Virus record (IMG/VR): IMGVR_UViG_3300045806_000063
Coordinates: 117,109 to 181,108 of that record
Direction: 5' to 3' (one strand)
Length of the DNA: 64,000 nt
Origin: a virus
Within the stretch, counting starts at the first letter, position 1, and every line of letters starts with the position of its first letter. Positions 42,165 to 52,034 of the stretch are shown piece after piece. The translations under genes were made by a program, and so were the position numbers. The notes beneath the pieces were generated by a model, which saw nothing but the letters and a program-made list of their open reading frames with translations, ran no database searches and was not told the DNA's origin.

Positions 42165-43328
42165 ATGACCACACTTAGAATATTGTACGTTTCAGACATA
42201 CATCTTTTAAGTCCAACAGTTTCTACGAGTTCACTTATAGCTAACCTTGACCGATACTTTAATGTACAGACACTTAAAGGTGTAGACTGTTTATGTTTTG
42301 GAGGAGATATAACTGACAGGTTAGCAACTCTGCCAGATCCTAGAGTGTTTGAAATTCAGCAATGGGTTTATAGATTGCTCTCTGCTTGTGCTGTGAATGG
42401 TACATTAGTTAGAGTATTAGCTGGAACTAAATCCCATGATTTTAATCAGGGTAAGATTTTTGAAGATATAAATGTTTTAGCAAACATAGATTGCGATGTT
42501 AGATACTTCAATGATATATCCATCGAGTTTAATGAGAAACTTGGTATCTCCATTTTATATGTACCTGATGAGATCCGTGGAGATACCAAACAGACTGAGA
42601 ATGAAGTAGCAAGTCTATTAAGGCGATATAACCTAAAGCAAGTTGATATAGCGTTGATGCACGGATACTTTAGCTATCAGACCCCGGAAGCTTTACAGAG
42701 CCATGATGAAAGTTTCTACTGCTCTATAGTGAAACATTTTATATCTATCGGCCATGTTCATACCTATTCCGAATATGATATAATTTTTGGACAAGGTAGC
42801 TTTGACAGGAAGGCACAAGGTGAAGAAGGAGATAAAGGTTTTGTAGAAACTATCATTGACTTAGCCGATCCAAGAAAGAACATTAAAAAGTTTCATAAAA
42901 ACGAATACGCTAATCTATTCATTACCATTAATATAGTGGGTTTGGATACTAAGGATGAAGTGGAAGAGCGATTCTTTAATGTTTTAAAAAGAAGGTTAGA
43001 TTTATTCCCAGACTTACATACTCGTCCAGATCTTTATTTACGTGTTATATATAGTCGAGATAAGGACTTTAAGGATTTGTTTATTGCGTGGAGTGCCAAT
43101 CATAAACAGTCTATTAAATGGGAATTCCAAAAGGAAGAAATTAAAGTAACAAAGATAGTCAATCAGCCGGTGGTTAAGTTCATACCAACGCCCATTAACA
43201 ATGATACCATCTCTGACATTTACACAAGAGCACTTAGGGGTAGAGATCAGCCTACGGAAACAGAAACCTTAGCTGTGATGGAGATAGTACATAACACAAA
43301 AGAGAGAATAAGAAATGGCAAAAAGTGA
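42165..43328 (+). CDS. SbcD/Mre11-like metallophosphoesterase
   Basis: The 387-aa product carries the calcineurin-like metal motifs in order: SDIH (about residues 10-13), GGDITD (about 45-50), GTKSHD at the GNHD position (about 86-91), LMHG (about 164-167) and GHVHTYSEYD (about 196-205). This is the SbcD/Mre11 nuclease arrangement, usually paired with an SbcC/Rad50 ATPase for DNA end processing. No SbcC-like gene is seen in the window. The N in GNHD is replaced by Thr-Lys-Ser. It overlaps the next gene by 14 bp. Confidence 0.85.
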   Translation: MTTLRILYVSDIHLLSPTVSTSSLIANLDRYFNVQTLKGVDCLCFGGDITDRLATLPDPRVFEIQQWVYRLLSACAVNGTLVRVLAGTKSHDFNQGKIFEDINVLANIDCDVRYFNDISIEFNEKLGISILYVPDEIRGDTKQTENEVASLLRRYNLKQVDIALMHGYFSYQTPEALQSHDESFYCSIVKHFISIGHVHTYSEYDIIFGQGSFDRKAQGEEGDKGFVETIIDLADPRKNIKKFHKNEYANLFITINIVGLDTKDEVEERFFNVLKRRLDLFPDLHTRPDLYLRVIYSRDKDFKDLFIAWSANHKQSIKWEFQKEEIKVTKIVNQPVVKFIPTPINNDTISDIYTRALRGRDQPTETETLAVMEIVHNTKERIRNGKK

Positions 43329-44151
43329 ATACATTCCTAAGATAGTAGATGGTCGCTCTATTGGTGAGACAATCCCAGTTTCCATAGGCACCGCTATAGC
43401 ATTAGAGCAGTTTGTAGATTCTCAAGAAATGCAATCTGCTTATAATAGTCTATGGATAAATGTCAGAACGATTTTTCGTAATTTGGTAGGGAGTTATGAA
43501 AAGACTCCTACCAAATTACAAACTGGACCAATACTGGATGCTTTTGAAGATGAGATAAGAGAAATCGTAAGTATTAAATCCAAGTACTTGTCAAATGGTT
43601 TTGATATCCATTTGTACTTCCCAACTTACAACTCAGTGCCGAATGTTTTTATAGAGGCAAAAATTAAAGAGCCTACTACCAAACTTCAGTTAGAAGAGGC
43701 AAAGTTAGAAAGACAGGCATGGGAGAGGTTAAAAGTCTTTGGGGATTTAATTAAACGTTTTGATATCAAAATCAATGGCAAACAGTCCCTTGGCTTAATG
43801 TTAACTCATTATCCGATAGATTTATTTTCAGTAACTACTTTTAAAAAGCTATCACTACTGGAGAGCCATACAGGGGTGGTAAAAGAGAGACCAGAATGGA
43901 TAACAAAGATCAGTAAAAATACCGCTTACAGTAATTTACCTTTTAATTTGTTAACCATTCAGGTAGTAGGGGACGGTAAGACATTCCATTGCATGGGTAA
44001 GGCATTCACAAATGCATTATTGAAAGTAGCCGATGGAGGGAAGTGGACTACACTGACCACGAGAGATAAGGTTAAATTTGATTTAGCGAGGATTAATGAT
44101 AAGTATACAGGGGAGGAATTTACAAAGATGCTAACTGTATCTTTAAAATAA
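43315..44151 (+). CDS. Hypothetical protein next to the SbcD-like gene
   Basis: The 278-aa product has mixed composition, with a helical middle (KLQLEEAKLERQAWERLKVF) and beta-like flanks. Its start overlaps the phosphoesterase gene, so the two are probably made together. It could be a partner of the phosphoesterase, but no Walker motif is present. Function unknown. Confidence 0.7.
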   Translation: MAKSEYIPKIVDGRSIGETIPVSIGTAIALEQFVDSQEMQSAYNSLWINVRTIFRNLVGSYEKTPTKLQTGPILDAFEDEIREIVSIKSKYLSNGFDIHLYFPTYNSVPNVFIEAKIKEPTTKLQLEEAKLERQAWERLKVFGDLIKRFDIKINGKQSLGLMLTHYPIDLFSVTTFKKLSLLESHTGVVKERPEWITKISKNTAYSNLPFNLLTIQVVGDGKTFHCMGKAFTNALLKVADGGKWTTLTTRDKVKFDLARINDKYTGEEFTKMLTVSLK

Positions 44152-44201
44152 TAGTTAATGGTCAATAGATATCACATGTATAATAACCTCGGGGAATAAG
44201 A

Positions 44202-44921
44202 ATGGCATTTTTAAATAGAAGTGATGAGTATTGGAGCCCGCTGAAATGTAGCAGACTTACCATATACGGTGAGAAATGGGAGAATGGTAAAGGGACTCCT
44301 TCTTTATCAATAGTTATTACGAAGGCAGGAAACTGCAAATTCGTAGTGTATAAGAATGACGGCGGTAAGAGTGAAGCTTTAAATTTCACTGTTGGGGATC
44401 CAAGTACCCCACTGAACTTATACACTGTAATAGAAGCGGTGGAAGCTGCAGCTAACGATTCAGTTACTAAAGGTGTATTAACTGTATTCAGAAGTGGTTC
44501 TCATTTTGTCGGTACAAGTACACGTACTGAGAAACCAAAAACGACGCATAACATCACTGTGTCACGGGATGAAAAAGGCCGAGTAGTGTTATCGTTTACC
44601 AGTCGAGGAGATGATCCTATCCAATTCCCATTTAGAGCTGCACAGACTTTCGTTCAGTTATCTGGTAATGGCGAACGTAAGTCTGAGGAAGAGGAATCAA
44701 ACTCCATTGCCAAAGGTTGGGTGTCTCTATATAAAGGACTATTAAGTTCCTGGATGGCGTTAGGTCTTGAGAAACAAGAGAAACAAGAGAAGCCGAACAA
44801 TAATCGTGGTGGAAGGAATAGCAGAGCCAATGACGAGGATGACGATGATATTCCAATATCTTCAAAACCTAGTGGTGGCGGAAGTGATTTTAGCAAAGAA
44901 TTCGACGATGATGTCGACTGA
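44202..44921 (+). CDS. Candidate single-stranded nucleic acid-binding protein
   Basis: The 239-aa product has a beta-rich N-terminal domain (about 1-160). A low-complexity linker follows (EKQEKQEKPNNNRGGRNS, then polar and acidic residues), and it ends in DFSKEFDDDVD. This layout, a beta domain, a flexible Gly/Asn/Arg linker and an acidic tip, is that of SSB proteins. The tip lacks the terminal Pro-Phe of bacterial SSB. Its neighbours are DNA processing and RNAP genes. Sequence identity to a known SSB is not claimed. Confidence 0.5.
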   Translation: MAFLNRSDEYWSPLKCSRLTIYGEKWENGKGTPSLSIVITKAGNCKFVVYKNDGGKSEALNFTVGDPSTPLNLYTVIEAVEAAANDSVTKGVLTVFRSGSHFVGTSTRTEKPKTTHNITVSRDEKGRVVLSFTSRGDDPIQFPFRAAQTFVQLSGNGERKSEEEESNSIAKGWVSLYKGLLSSWMALGLEKQEKQEKPNNNRGGRNSRANDEDDDDIPISSKPSGGGSDFSKEFDDDVD

Positions 44922-44925
44922 GGTT

Positions 44926-44950
44926 TGTAGCATGAAACTTTCATGCTACA
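44926..44950. terminator. Stem-loop TGTAGCATGAA/TTCATGCTACA
   Basis: An 11-bp stem with a 3-base loop lies 4 bp after the stop of the SSB-like gene. Confidence 0.65.
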
Positions 44951-45018
44951 AGCTAACGCATACCTTATGAATGATGAAGGGAAAACCATTCAAGTGTATT
45001 CACAGAAGTAACTTTATA

Positions 45019-45050
45019 GGTTTCGCTGACGGAATTCCGTCAGCGAAACC
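45019..45050. terminator. Palindromic terminator
   Basis: A 32-bp perfect palindrome centred on GAATTC lies in the 190-bp gap. A 14-codon ATG frame (44968-45012) lies between the two stems. Confidence 0.75.
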
Positions 45051-45066
45051 AATTCATAATAACTAC

Positions 45067-45088
45067 AGAAATATATTATCTATGAGCA
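45067..45088 (+). promoter_or_regulatory. Early promoter of the RNAP region
   Basis: GAAATATATTATCTATGAGC lies 24 bp before the GTG start at 45112. Confidence 0.75.
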
Positions 45089-45111
45089 TCCAATATAAAT
45101 GAGGAAACAAA

Positions 45112-46548
45112 GTGGGTAGAATTAAAATAGGATGGTTAAGTGCAGGAAAGAATAATTCCATTGTAATAAGAGCCAATGGACAGGATCAGCTATGGGCTGC
45201 TGGAACGTGGTCTATGTCTAAACTAAAGTCACAGTTTGTTGATAAAAGTGACTCAGTTAGTTTTATCGTCTTTGAACCACTTAATGATTACTTAGCCACA
45301 TTACCGGATGAAGTGATCGATAATCTAATTGAAGTATATACGGAGGCACTGGAGTTACTAAACGATTCAGTAGATGTTGATAGAGAGGTTCTCAATCATC
45401 AGATACATTTAATAATGCATGACATATGCAAGCTAATTGACTATGAAGACTTTTCAGAATGGATTAGTATTTATGGTAGATTAAATTTTGTAATTGGAGA
45501 AAAGTCAGAATTAGCTGAAACAGATTCAGCAGACATAACCTACTTCACCGATGAGTATCGGAAACTTCTAATATTTTCAGTGTATCTAAAGTTGTTTGCC
45601 CCTATATGGGGATTATACCATTCTGTTAAACGGAAGGAGTTAGGTGAGTCTCAGACGTTCTTAACCGTTTTAGGTATGTTTAGGAATGAGATAATTGACA
45701 ACAATCCCACTATGATCAGACTGTTTGAGTATGTTGATAATCTGAGTAAGAAAAGGATTAAAACTATCGACTACGTACTAACTACTGACCTATCAACAGA
45801 AAGTATCGTAGAGCATTGTGTAATTACTGCACTATGGAAACGGGTTATAATATTTGATGCTCGTTCAGAGGTATCGATAATAAAGAATCTCTTTAATGCA
45901 CTGGATAATATTTTCAATAAGATATCAGCAGCAGGACCAAAACTGAAGTATCAAGTAGGTGGCGATGAGGGTAAACGAGAACCACCACCTAAGTTAGAAG
46001 CTTATAAGATATTCTATACTGTTACGCCATTTGTACAAGTGGCAGTTAACGAGTATATCTCTAGTGGGAATTATCTGAAGGGGCTAGATGAAGTAATACC
46101 TGAACGTGAACTAGAGGAGATGTTTAGATATATCGAGGAGTTAGAAATACGCAAAAGTCATATGACTATCTGTGCAGCAGTAATGAAGAAATCAATAAAT
46201 ACTAGGGATTTTCAATTTTTCACATATGTTTCAATGAGGAGATTGATTACTACTTCTGCATGTCTATTATTAAGATGGGGGTTACCAGCTTTAGCTGATT
46301 TTATAACAGCAACACCGAAAGAAAAAAATATTTCTCTTTTAGCTAGTGGAGGAAAGTCAATAATGGCTATCTCTCCTAGTTTAATGGCTAAGGCTCAAGA
46401 GAAGTATAGCATAGTTGGTTCAGTAGATGAACTGCTAGATATGAAAGAAAATCTCATGAAAGAATTGATTTGTTATGACTGGAATTTCAGATATGGCAAA
46501 GCTGCAGACTTTGGTAATGAGTTATTTACACTGGTATTACGAGATTAG
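45112..46548 (+). CDS. Probable fifth subunit of the non-virion RNAP (phiKZ gp68 position)
   Basis: The 478-aa product starts with GTG after GAGGAAACAAA. It is helical and charged with no obvious catalytic motif. Together with the next genes it matches the phiKZ order gp68, gp69, gp70, gp71-73, gp74, where gp68 is a 521-aa structural subunit of the non-virion RNAP. The RNAP role is inferred from order and size only. Confidence 0.55.
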   Translation: MGRIKIGWLSAGKNNSIVIRANGQDQLWAAGTWSMSKLKSQFVDKSDSVSFIVFEPLNDYLATLPDEVIDNLIEVYTEALELLNDSVDVDREVLNHQIHLIMHDICKLIDYEDFSEWISIYGRLNFVIGEKSELAETDSADITYFTDEYRKLLIFSVYLKLFAPIWGLYHSVKRKELGESQTFLTVLGMFRNEIIDNNPTMIRLFEYVDNLSKKRIKTIDYVLTTDLSTESIVEHCVITALWKRVIIFDARSEVSIIKNLFNALDNIFNKISAAGPKLKYQVGGDEGKREPPPKLEAYKIFYTVTPFVQVAVNEYISSGNYLKGLDEVIPERELEEMFRYIEELEIRKSHMTICAAVMKKSINTRDFQFFTYVSMRRLITTSACLLLRWGLPALADFITATPKEKNISLLASGGKSIMAISPSLMAKAQEKYSIVGSVDELLDMKENLMKELICYDWNFRYGKAADFGNELFTLVLRD

Positions 46549-46559
46549 AGAGAATTACA

Positions 46560-48194
46560 ATGAAGAATAGATTAACTTTATTAGACCATCCTTCCGTGCA
46601 TGGGGAAGTAAAATTAGCAAAGCTAACATTTATCGAAGTGCCAGAGCATCAAGAACAATTCCATCGACCATTCAAAACAGTATCCATGGGTGGTGGAAAT
46701 ATATCCGATTTGACAACATTAACGAACGGAGGTACTAATTTAACAGCGCCAGCTTTAGCATCGGTAGCTCATACGTTTTTAAGACCATCCGATCAACCTT
46801 GCGGAAAGGTGAATATCAAAAATGGTTTTGCTACAAAACGATTTGCTTTCTTTTTAGAGTTAGTAACACCGCTACATGGCACTAGCGCAAATGATGAAGA
46901 GGTTGAAGTAATCACAGGGTATACGGTTAGCGATTATGAGGATGGAGGAATATCTCCTAGGCATTGGAATTCTGATGAGTGGGTAATCTCTCCGGATTTA
47001 GTATTAGTAGTGAATGATAGAGTGACATTCACTAGACAAATTAAATACGGTACCTTTGGAGGTGTCATTGTCCGGCCTCAGTCTCCAGTTATGTTACTTC
47101 ATAACTACGGGGGAAAGGGAACTGATTATGTTCCAGTACGACCTCAGGATGTCTTAAATCGGGAACATCAGATGCTTGCAGCATCCACAGGTCGGAATCA
47201 TATCAGACTTGATCTTACCGGAGATCTAGATGTTACAAAGCTGGCTAGTGCTCGACACAATAGCCCGATACAGTATCTAAGCGATACCCTGACTTCATTT
47301 GTTAGATCACATGAGCCAACTGATAGATTGACTGGAGCGCATCCAGATCACCAACAGCGAATAGATAATGCCCTTGGTCATCTATCAATGATCAGTTCGG
47401 TCAGTGAGCAGTGTACGAAGTCAACCTATTACAAGGTGATAGGCAAGGCATCTCCTCTCAAATCTCAGAAGTTTGAGATTAGAGACCTTGAGAATACTTG
47501 GGGAGTAAAAGAAGTAGATAGAGTATCTGTGGTATTCTTCATAGAAGATGACGCAGAAATGGTAGATCCGTTAGATACTGAAGGCTGGGGTGGGGTTAAT
47601 ACCTTAACTTCTGTGGCGTATGAACTTAGTCATGTGATGCCGTCGCTACTAATGTCCATGCTGCTATCAGAGCTTAAGATAGAGATAAATGCCGATACGA
47701 TTACTGGTCGGCCAGAAATCTTCATTTATGAACCACTGGCTATTGCAGAGGGTTACTTTAATGAAGAGTGTGAAGAATGGCTTATAGGTCAAATATTACA
47801 GGAGATAGTTATTGGGATTTTGGATCCGCATTTACATGCAGGTTACAAACTATCCATGACTTGCAGACTTACTACTAATTCAGATATTTGGATTACGGCA
47901 GATGGTCTGTATGAAGTACCATATAGCGCACCAGCATTTTGCTCAGCTATAATATCTCCTCAGGTTGGGACATCTGATGACCATTTAAGTGAATTGCAAG
48001 GCTCGGTGATTGAGATGGTAGATTTTGTTCTTAATGAATCGAACCCATTCAGTCACAAACTGGATGTTAAACCCAAATTAGAATTACCAACACAAAGAGA
48101 CCTTGGCTCAAGGGGATTCAATCCTGAACCAAAGATTACAAACCTACACAGAAACACGCCACGGTCCAATGGCAGCAGAGGGAGATTTAAATGA
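46560..48194 (+). CDS. Conserved protein at the phiKZ gp69 position (candidate nuclear import factor)
   Basis: The 544-aa product is beta-rich with a central domain and ends in a basic flexible tail (NLHRNTPRSNGSRGRFK). By gene order it corresponds to phiKZ gp69, which from memory has been described as an importer (PicA/Imp1) bringing proteins into the phage nucleus. The similarity of the end (RGRFK) to the end of the next protein (RRGKFR) is notable. It overlaps the next gene by 4 bp. Function is inference. Confidence 0.5.
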   Translation: MKNRLTLLDHPSVHGEVKLAKLTFIEVPEHQEQFHRPFKTVSMGGGNISDLTTLTNGGTNLTAPALASVAHTFLRPSDQPCGKVNIKNGFATKRFAFFLELVTPLHGTSANDEEVEVITGYTVSDYEDGGISPRHWNSDEWVISPDLVLVVNDRVTFTRQIKYGTFGGVIVRPQSPVMLLHNYGGKGTDYVPVRPQDVLNREHQMLAASTGRNHIRLDLTGDLDVTKLASARHNSPIQYLSDTLTSFVRSHEPTDRLTGAHPDHQQRIDNALGHLSMISSVSEQCTKSTYYKVIGKASPLKSQKFEIRDLENTWGVKEVDRVSVVFFIEDDAEMVDPLDTEGWGGVNTLTSVAYELSHVMPSLLMSMLLSELKIEINADTITGRPEIFIYEPLAIAEGYFNEECEEWLIGQILQEIVIGILDPHLHAGYKLSMTCRLTTNSDIWITADGLYEVPYSAPAFCSAIISPQVGTSDDHLSELQGSVIEMVDFVLNESNPFSHKLDVKPKLELPTQRDLGSRGFNPEPKITNLHRNTPRSNGSRGRFK

Positions 48195-49441
48195 GTGATT
48201 TGAACAAGTTAGAAAACTGGTATGTGCAACTACTGAACTCAGTAGATTGTAAGGTTGATCCGATGCCAGACTATACAGTTAAGTTTTACCTTAATGATGC
48301 GAAGGAAGGTCACATAGACCGACCTATCATTCTGAAGGATGGTGGAAAGGATAAAGAGCTTATTCTCCCAGTTAAAGAGTTAATTGCTAACATTGATGAC
48401 TGGGATAAAGTAATCGCATTCCATCCAGCATGTGAGAGTGTATTGGGTGGACAAAGTACTGTTCTAAACTTTCTTGTAACTATGGTTGCAGGAAAACTAA
48501 TACGGACTATTAGACTTCATGCATTGTCAATTCTGGAACTGTATCGCAATGAGGAGATTAGAGAAAGTTTAACCTTGGCTCAGCGTGAACTGTTATCGCA
48601 GTTTAGTTTTGACAAATCGACTCACAAACTGTTTACAGCTGTCGATAACAAAACTACTTTAATGGTTGGGGAGTTTCCTCTCTTGTCATTGCAGTTAGTT
48701 AGAGGCGGGGAGATTGGAGGAGTTCAGTATCTCAGAACGTGTAAACTGATACCGCACTTTCTGTTAATTGAAGATACAATCTGCGGTTGCACCCCAGGGT
48801 CTAAAGGAGCTAACTTAGGGATTAGAAAGTTACTCAGGTATCTGCTTCCTGATCAACTTGAGTATGGGGTTAATATTCAAGAACAGCCATACCTAAATGC
48901 ACTGTTAGAAACTTATCGCCGTGCTGCTATACACCTTAACTTTATCAATAGCATATTGGGAAAGTATAGTTTATCTACAAACATTAGCATGGATTGGTGG
49001 GATGACAAAGGTAGCGTGAATGAGTGGTTTAAACTATATCTACCTAAGACATTAGACGGTAATGTAGGTAAATCTCTAACTGCGCCAGAACCTACCCCAG
49101 CGAGAGTAGTTGAAGGTAGAGTTGAGTCTGAACCTGAACCTGTTCCGGTAAGAGTAGCTGAGAATAAAAGATCAGTTACAGATTCTTTAGGTGGTAACTA
49201 TCGTGAACTATCTCAATCCAGAGGTCGTGGAAGATTTACCTCCACTCCAGTAACCACTGGTACAAGAGATGGAAGAGGAACGGTAGTTGAGAGACAAAAA
49301 CCACGTACAGTAGCTGAAGCTGGATTAATGTATGGTAGTAGTCAATCTAATCTGCGTGAGGATAGAGATCGTAATGATAGAGGTAGAGGTAGAGGTATAG
49401 ACATAGATGTCTCATTTGGACGAAGAGGGAAGTTTCGTTAA
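48191..49441 (+). CDS. Conserved protein with Arg/Gly-rich tail (phiKZ gp70 position)
   Basis: The 416-aa product has a folded N-terminal part (about 1-285). A long disordered tail follows, rich in Arg, Gly, Glu, Pro and Thr (about 290-416), including SRGRGRF, NDRGRGRGIDID and a terminal RRGKFR. RG-rich tails often bind RNA or drive condensate formation. ATG 48191 overlaps the upstream gene (ATGA). Function unknown. Confidence 0.65.
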   Translation: MSDLNKLENWYVQLLNSVDCKVDPMPDYTVKFYLNDAKEGHIDRPIILKDGGKDKELILPVKELIANIDDWDKVIAFHPACESVLGGQSTVLNFLVTMVAGKLIRTIRLHALSILELYRNEEIRESLTLAQRELLSQFSFDKSTHKLFTAVDNKTTLMVGEFPLLSLQLVRGGEIGGVQYLRTCKLIPHFLLIEDTICGCTPGSKGANLGIRKLLRYLLPDQLEYGVNIQEQPYLNALLETYRRAAIHLNFINSILGKYSLSTNISMDWWDDKGSVNEWFKLYLPKTLDGNVGKSLTAPEPTPARVVEGRVESEPEPVPVRVAENKRSVTDSLGGNYRELSQSRGRGRFTSTPVTTGTRDGRGTVVERQKPRTVAEAGLMYGSSQSNLREDRDRNDRGRGRGIDIDVSFGRRGKFR

Positions 49442-49449
49442 ATGATAAT

Positions 49450-49475
49450 AGGCTGACGTATTAATACGTCAGCCT
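49450..49475. terminator. Bidirectional palindromic terminator
   Basis: A 26-bp perfect palindrome centred on TTAA lies between convergent genes ending at 49441 and 49481. Confidence 0.8.
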
Positions 49476-49480
49476 TACCA

Positions 49481-49867
49481 TCAAGTTGTAGTCGTGGAAT
49501 TCAAGTATCTGTTTAAAAGTGATATGATATCTGATCGATTTGCTAAATAAATCTGACCTAAGTTTCCAGAGTAATCAGTAGGCGAATATAATCCATTAAG
49601 TCGCATAGTGATAAAATACATATCGGGCATTATATTCTGGGTAAATCGTAACAGGTTGTAGAAGTCACCTGTGAAAATACTTTCTTTTTTTGGATCTAAG
49701 GAAACGGGCCCAGTGGTAACCAATCCAAGGATATAAGGGATATGGTTTTCAATAAGGTTTCTAAACCCCACACTAGAGAGATTAGTATTACCTGGATCTA
49801 ACTGTTGTGAGCTTACTGATAGCGTATAAAGGGTATCGGGCACGGTTATAATCATTGAGTTCTCCAT
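49481..49867 (-). CDS. Putative small virion protein
   Basis: The 128-aa product is rich in Ser, Thr, Asn, Leu and Tyr with low charge, like a small tail or baseplate protein. It is alone on the minus strand between RNAP genes, without an early promoter element. ATG 49867 or ATG 49855 may start it. Structural role is inference. Confidence 0.65.
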   Translation of the reverse strand: MENSMIITVPDTLYTLSVSSQQLDPGNTNLSSVGFRNLIENHIPYILGLVTTGPVSLDPKKESIFTGDFYNLLRFTQNIMPDMYFITMRLNGLYSPTDYSGNLGQIYLANRSDIISLLNRYLNSTTTT

Positions 49868-49880
49868 TCATTAAAGTGGT

Positions 49881-49902
49881 AAAGATATATTATCTAATTG
49901 GA
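49881..49902 (+). promoter_or_regulatory. Early promoter of the RNAP beta/beta' pair
   Basis: AAAGATATATTATCTAATTGG lies 27 bp before the ATG at 49929. Confidence 0.78.
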
Positions 49903-49928
49903 AGTAAGGTAATTGTATAGGAGTTAGT

Positions 49929-52034
49929 ATGAAAAAAGAAGTAATAGCAGTAGATGGTGAATTAATGGGAATTGTAGCAATGATAAATTCATTTGCAACA
50001 TTTACCAGTGCACCAAGGATAGCAATGTTATGCAATCAGATTAGACAAGCATGTATGGTTGCCTCACCTGATATACCATTAATATTACACAGCTATGAGA
50101 GTCAGTTAAGAGCTTATGACATCAGAATGCCTGAAAATGGTATAGTGGTGTCCGTACATTATAAGTATCGTAACGGGTTTGATTCTAAGGATAAAAGATG
50201 TCCACTAATAACCGTAATCTATCAGAAGACTTCAGGGGAGAAAGCGGGGGAGTATGACTGTGTTAATATACATGAATTTAATACAAATCATCTCGATTAC
50301 GGTTCAAGGTATGTGCCTGAACCTATAATTGGTAAGCTACGCAAAGGGCTACCTATAGCTAAGGATACAATCTTTGCAAGATCTCCATCTAAATTAGTTG
50401 GAGACATTTATTCCACCAGTGTAACTTGTAACGTATTGGCAGTTGGCGATTCAGCTACTACGGAGGACGGGTTTCTAGCGAGTGACGAGTTTTGTATTCG
50501 TGCAGGGTTATTGGAAGTTGATAAGTACACAGGGTCGTGGGGGAAAAAAGCCTATCTATTAAATAGCTATGGAACCTTAAATGCATTTAAAGGGTATCCT
50601 GATATAGGTGAAAAAGTAAGACCTGATGGGTTATTAATGGCGTTTCGAACCTATCACGAGGACTTTGGTGCATTAGAGATGACAAATGAAGCTCTGATGA
50701 CTCCAATGCCTGAACACGATATAGAAATCTATGCAACTCCAGGATCAGTAGTCTACGACATCTTAGTTGAAAGTGGAATTGGAGAAACTACCAAGGAAGC
50801 GATTACTCCTGTTAATATAGCTAAGCAGTCAGAAAGATATATAAATCAGCTTTCTAATTATTATAAGGAGTTGCTTGAAGTAGAAGCTACAATTTTTAAA
50901 GAAAACAAACATGCTAGATTTTCAGAAGGGTTATTGCAGATCTTAACTAAAGCTTTAGCTGATAAACCAAATGCTCCAGCATTAAAGACTGGGGCAGGTG
51001 GTAGAGTAAGAAGATGTTATAGACGTGAGAACTTAGATGAGTATCGCATCGTAGTAAAAACGTATAACCCAACTAAATTAAACAAAGGAGCAAAGATTAC
51101 CGACCTAAACGGTAACAAGGGTGTGATATGTGGCATCAGACTGAAAAAGGATATGCCAATAGATTCTAAAGGTAATGTAGCTGATTTACTATTCTTCTTT
51201 AAGAGTGTAGTAGCTAGATTGAATACCGGAGGAATGATGGAAGGGTTTTGTGGAGCAGCCATACGGGATTTATCTGCTGAAATAACAGAACGGTATAACT
51301 CTAAACTGATAACTGGTGGCTGGAATGCTTTTCATCAGGACGCCTGGGATCGGATAGTAAATTTCTATAGGGTGTTTGTTATACTGAATTATGAATGGGC
51401 TACTAGTCCTGAAATAAGTGAGTCCGATAAGATTAACCATATCAATGTTATCATTGAGGATGTAATGCGAGTTACGTTCCCACTTGATAGCCCGAATAAT
51501 AACATCGATTTAGTAGGGAGTATTTTAACACAAGTCCAACCAACATATGGAAAGATCCAATACACTGATTTCCTTGGCAGGAAGACAATGTTAAGATATA
51601 ATGGGTTTATGTCAACTAAACAGATGATAGTTTTGGAGAAGACCAAACTAGATTTAATGGCAGTGTCCTCAGGAGTACGACAAATCCATGGTCTGCTAAC
51701 TGGTTCTAGTAGAGTTACCCGTAATGCAAATCCATCTAAGACACAGGCGGTACGAAACTTATCAGAGACCGAGATCAGAATGTTAGCGGGTATATGGGGC
51801 GGTGAACTAATAGCTCAGTATATGGCATTCACAAATGACCCAAGGGCTCATAAACATTTAATTGCTACAATATTAAGAGCTGACGACCCAATGATAATTC
51901 CAGATATCGAATCAGATATCAATGGTTCCAGAGCTTTGAAGTTGATAAAAGATGTGTTTTTCACATACGGTATTGTAATAAGAAAAACGGTTAGTCAATG
52001 TAGTAGAATGGTGAATACATGGTTAAAGAAATAA
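49929..52034 (+). CDS. RNA polymerase beta subunit, C-terminal part (phiKZ gp71-73-like)
   Basis: The 701-aa product shows beta C-half signatures: TTEDGFLASDEF (about 178-189), then KITDLNGNKGVICGI with KDMP (about 389-409), the equivalent of TGRHGNKGV...DMP. A downstream segment (VARLNTGGMMEGF) is equivalent to SRMNIGQ-LE. It is intact as one frame, with no intervening homing endonuclease gene. It overlaps the beta' gene by 16 bp. It belongs to the non-virion enzyme by order. Confidence 0.92.
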   Translation: MKKEVIAVDGELMGIVAMINSFATFTSAPRIAMLCNQIRQACMVASPDIPLILHSYESQLRAYDIRMPENGIVVSVHYKYRNGFDSKDKRCPLITVIYQKTSGEKAGEYDCVNIHEFNTNHLDYGSRYVPEPIIGKLRKGLPIAKDTIFARSPSKLVGDIYSTSVTCNVLAVGDSATTEDGFLASDEFCIRAGLLEVDKYTGSWGKKAYLLNSYGTLNAFKGYPDIGEKVRPDGLLMAFRTYHEDFGALEMTNEALMTPMPEHDIEIYATPGSVVYDILVESGIGETTKEAITPVNIAKQSERYINQLSNYYKELLEVEATIFKENKHARFSEGLLQILTKALADKPNAPALKTGAGGRVRRCYRRENLDEYRIVVKTYNPTKLNKGAKITDLNGNKGVICGIRLKKDMPIDSKGNVADLLFFFKSVVARLNTGGMMEGFCGAAIRDLSAEITERYNSKLITGGWNAFHQDAWDRIVNFYRVFVILNYEWATSPEISESDKINHINVIIEDVMRVTFPLDSPNNNIDLVGSILTQVQPTYGKIQYTDFLGRKTMLRYNGFMSTKQMIVLEKTKLDLMAVSSGVRQIHGLLTGSSRVTRNANPSKTQAVRNLSETEIRMLAGIWGGELIAQYMAFTNDPRAHKHLIATILRADDPMIIPDIESDINGSRALKLIKDVFFTYGIVIRKTVSQCSRMVNTWLKK

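Noticed and set aside
49929-52034. Intein or homing endonuclease in the beta C gene, as at phiKZ gp72
   Set aside because: The frame is continuous, the length fits the subunit, and no LAGLIDADG, HNH or GIY-YIG motif is seen.
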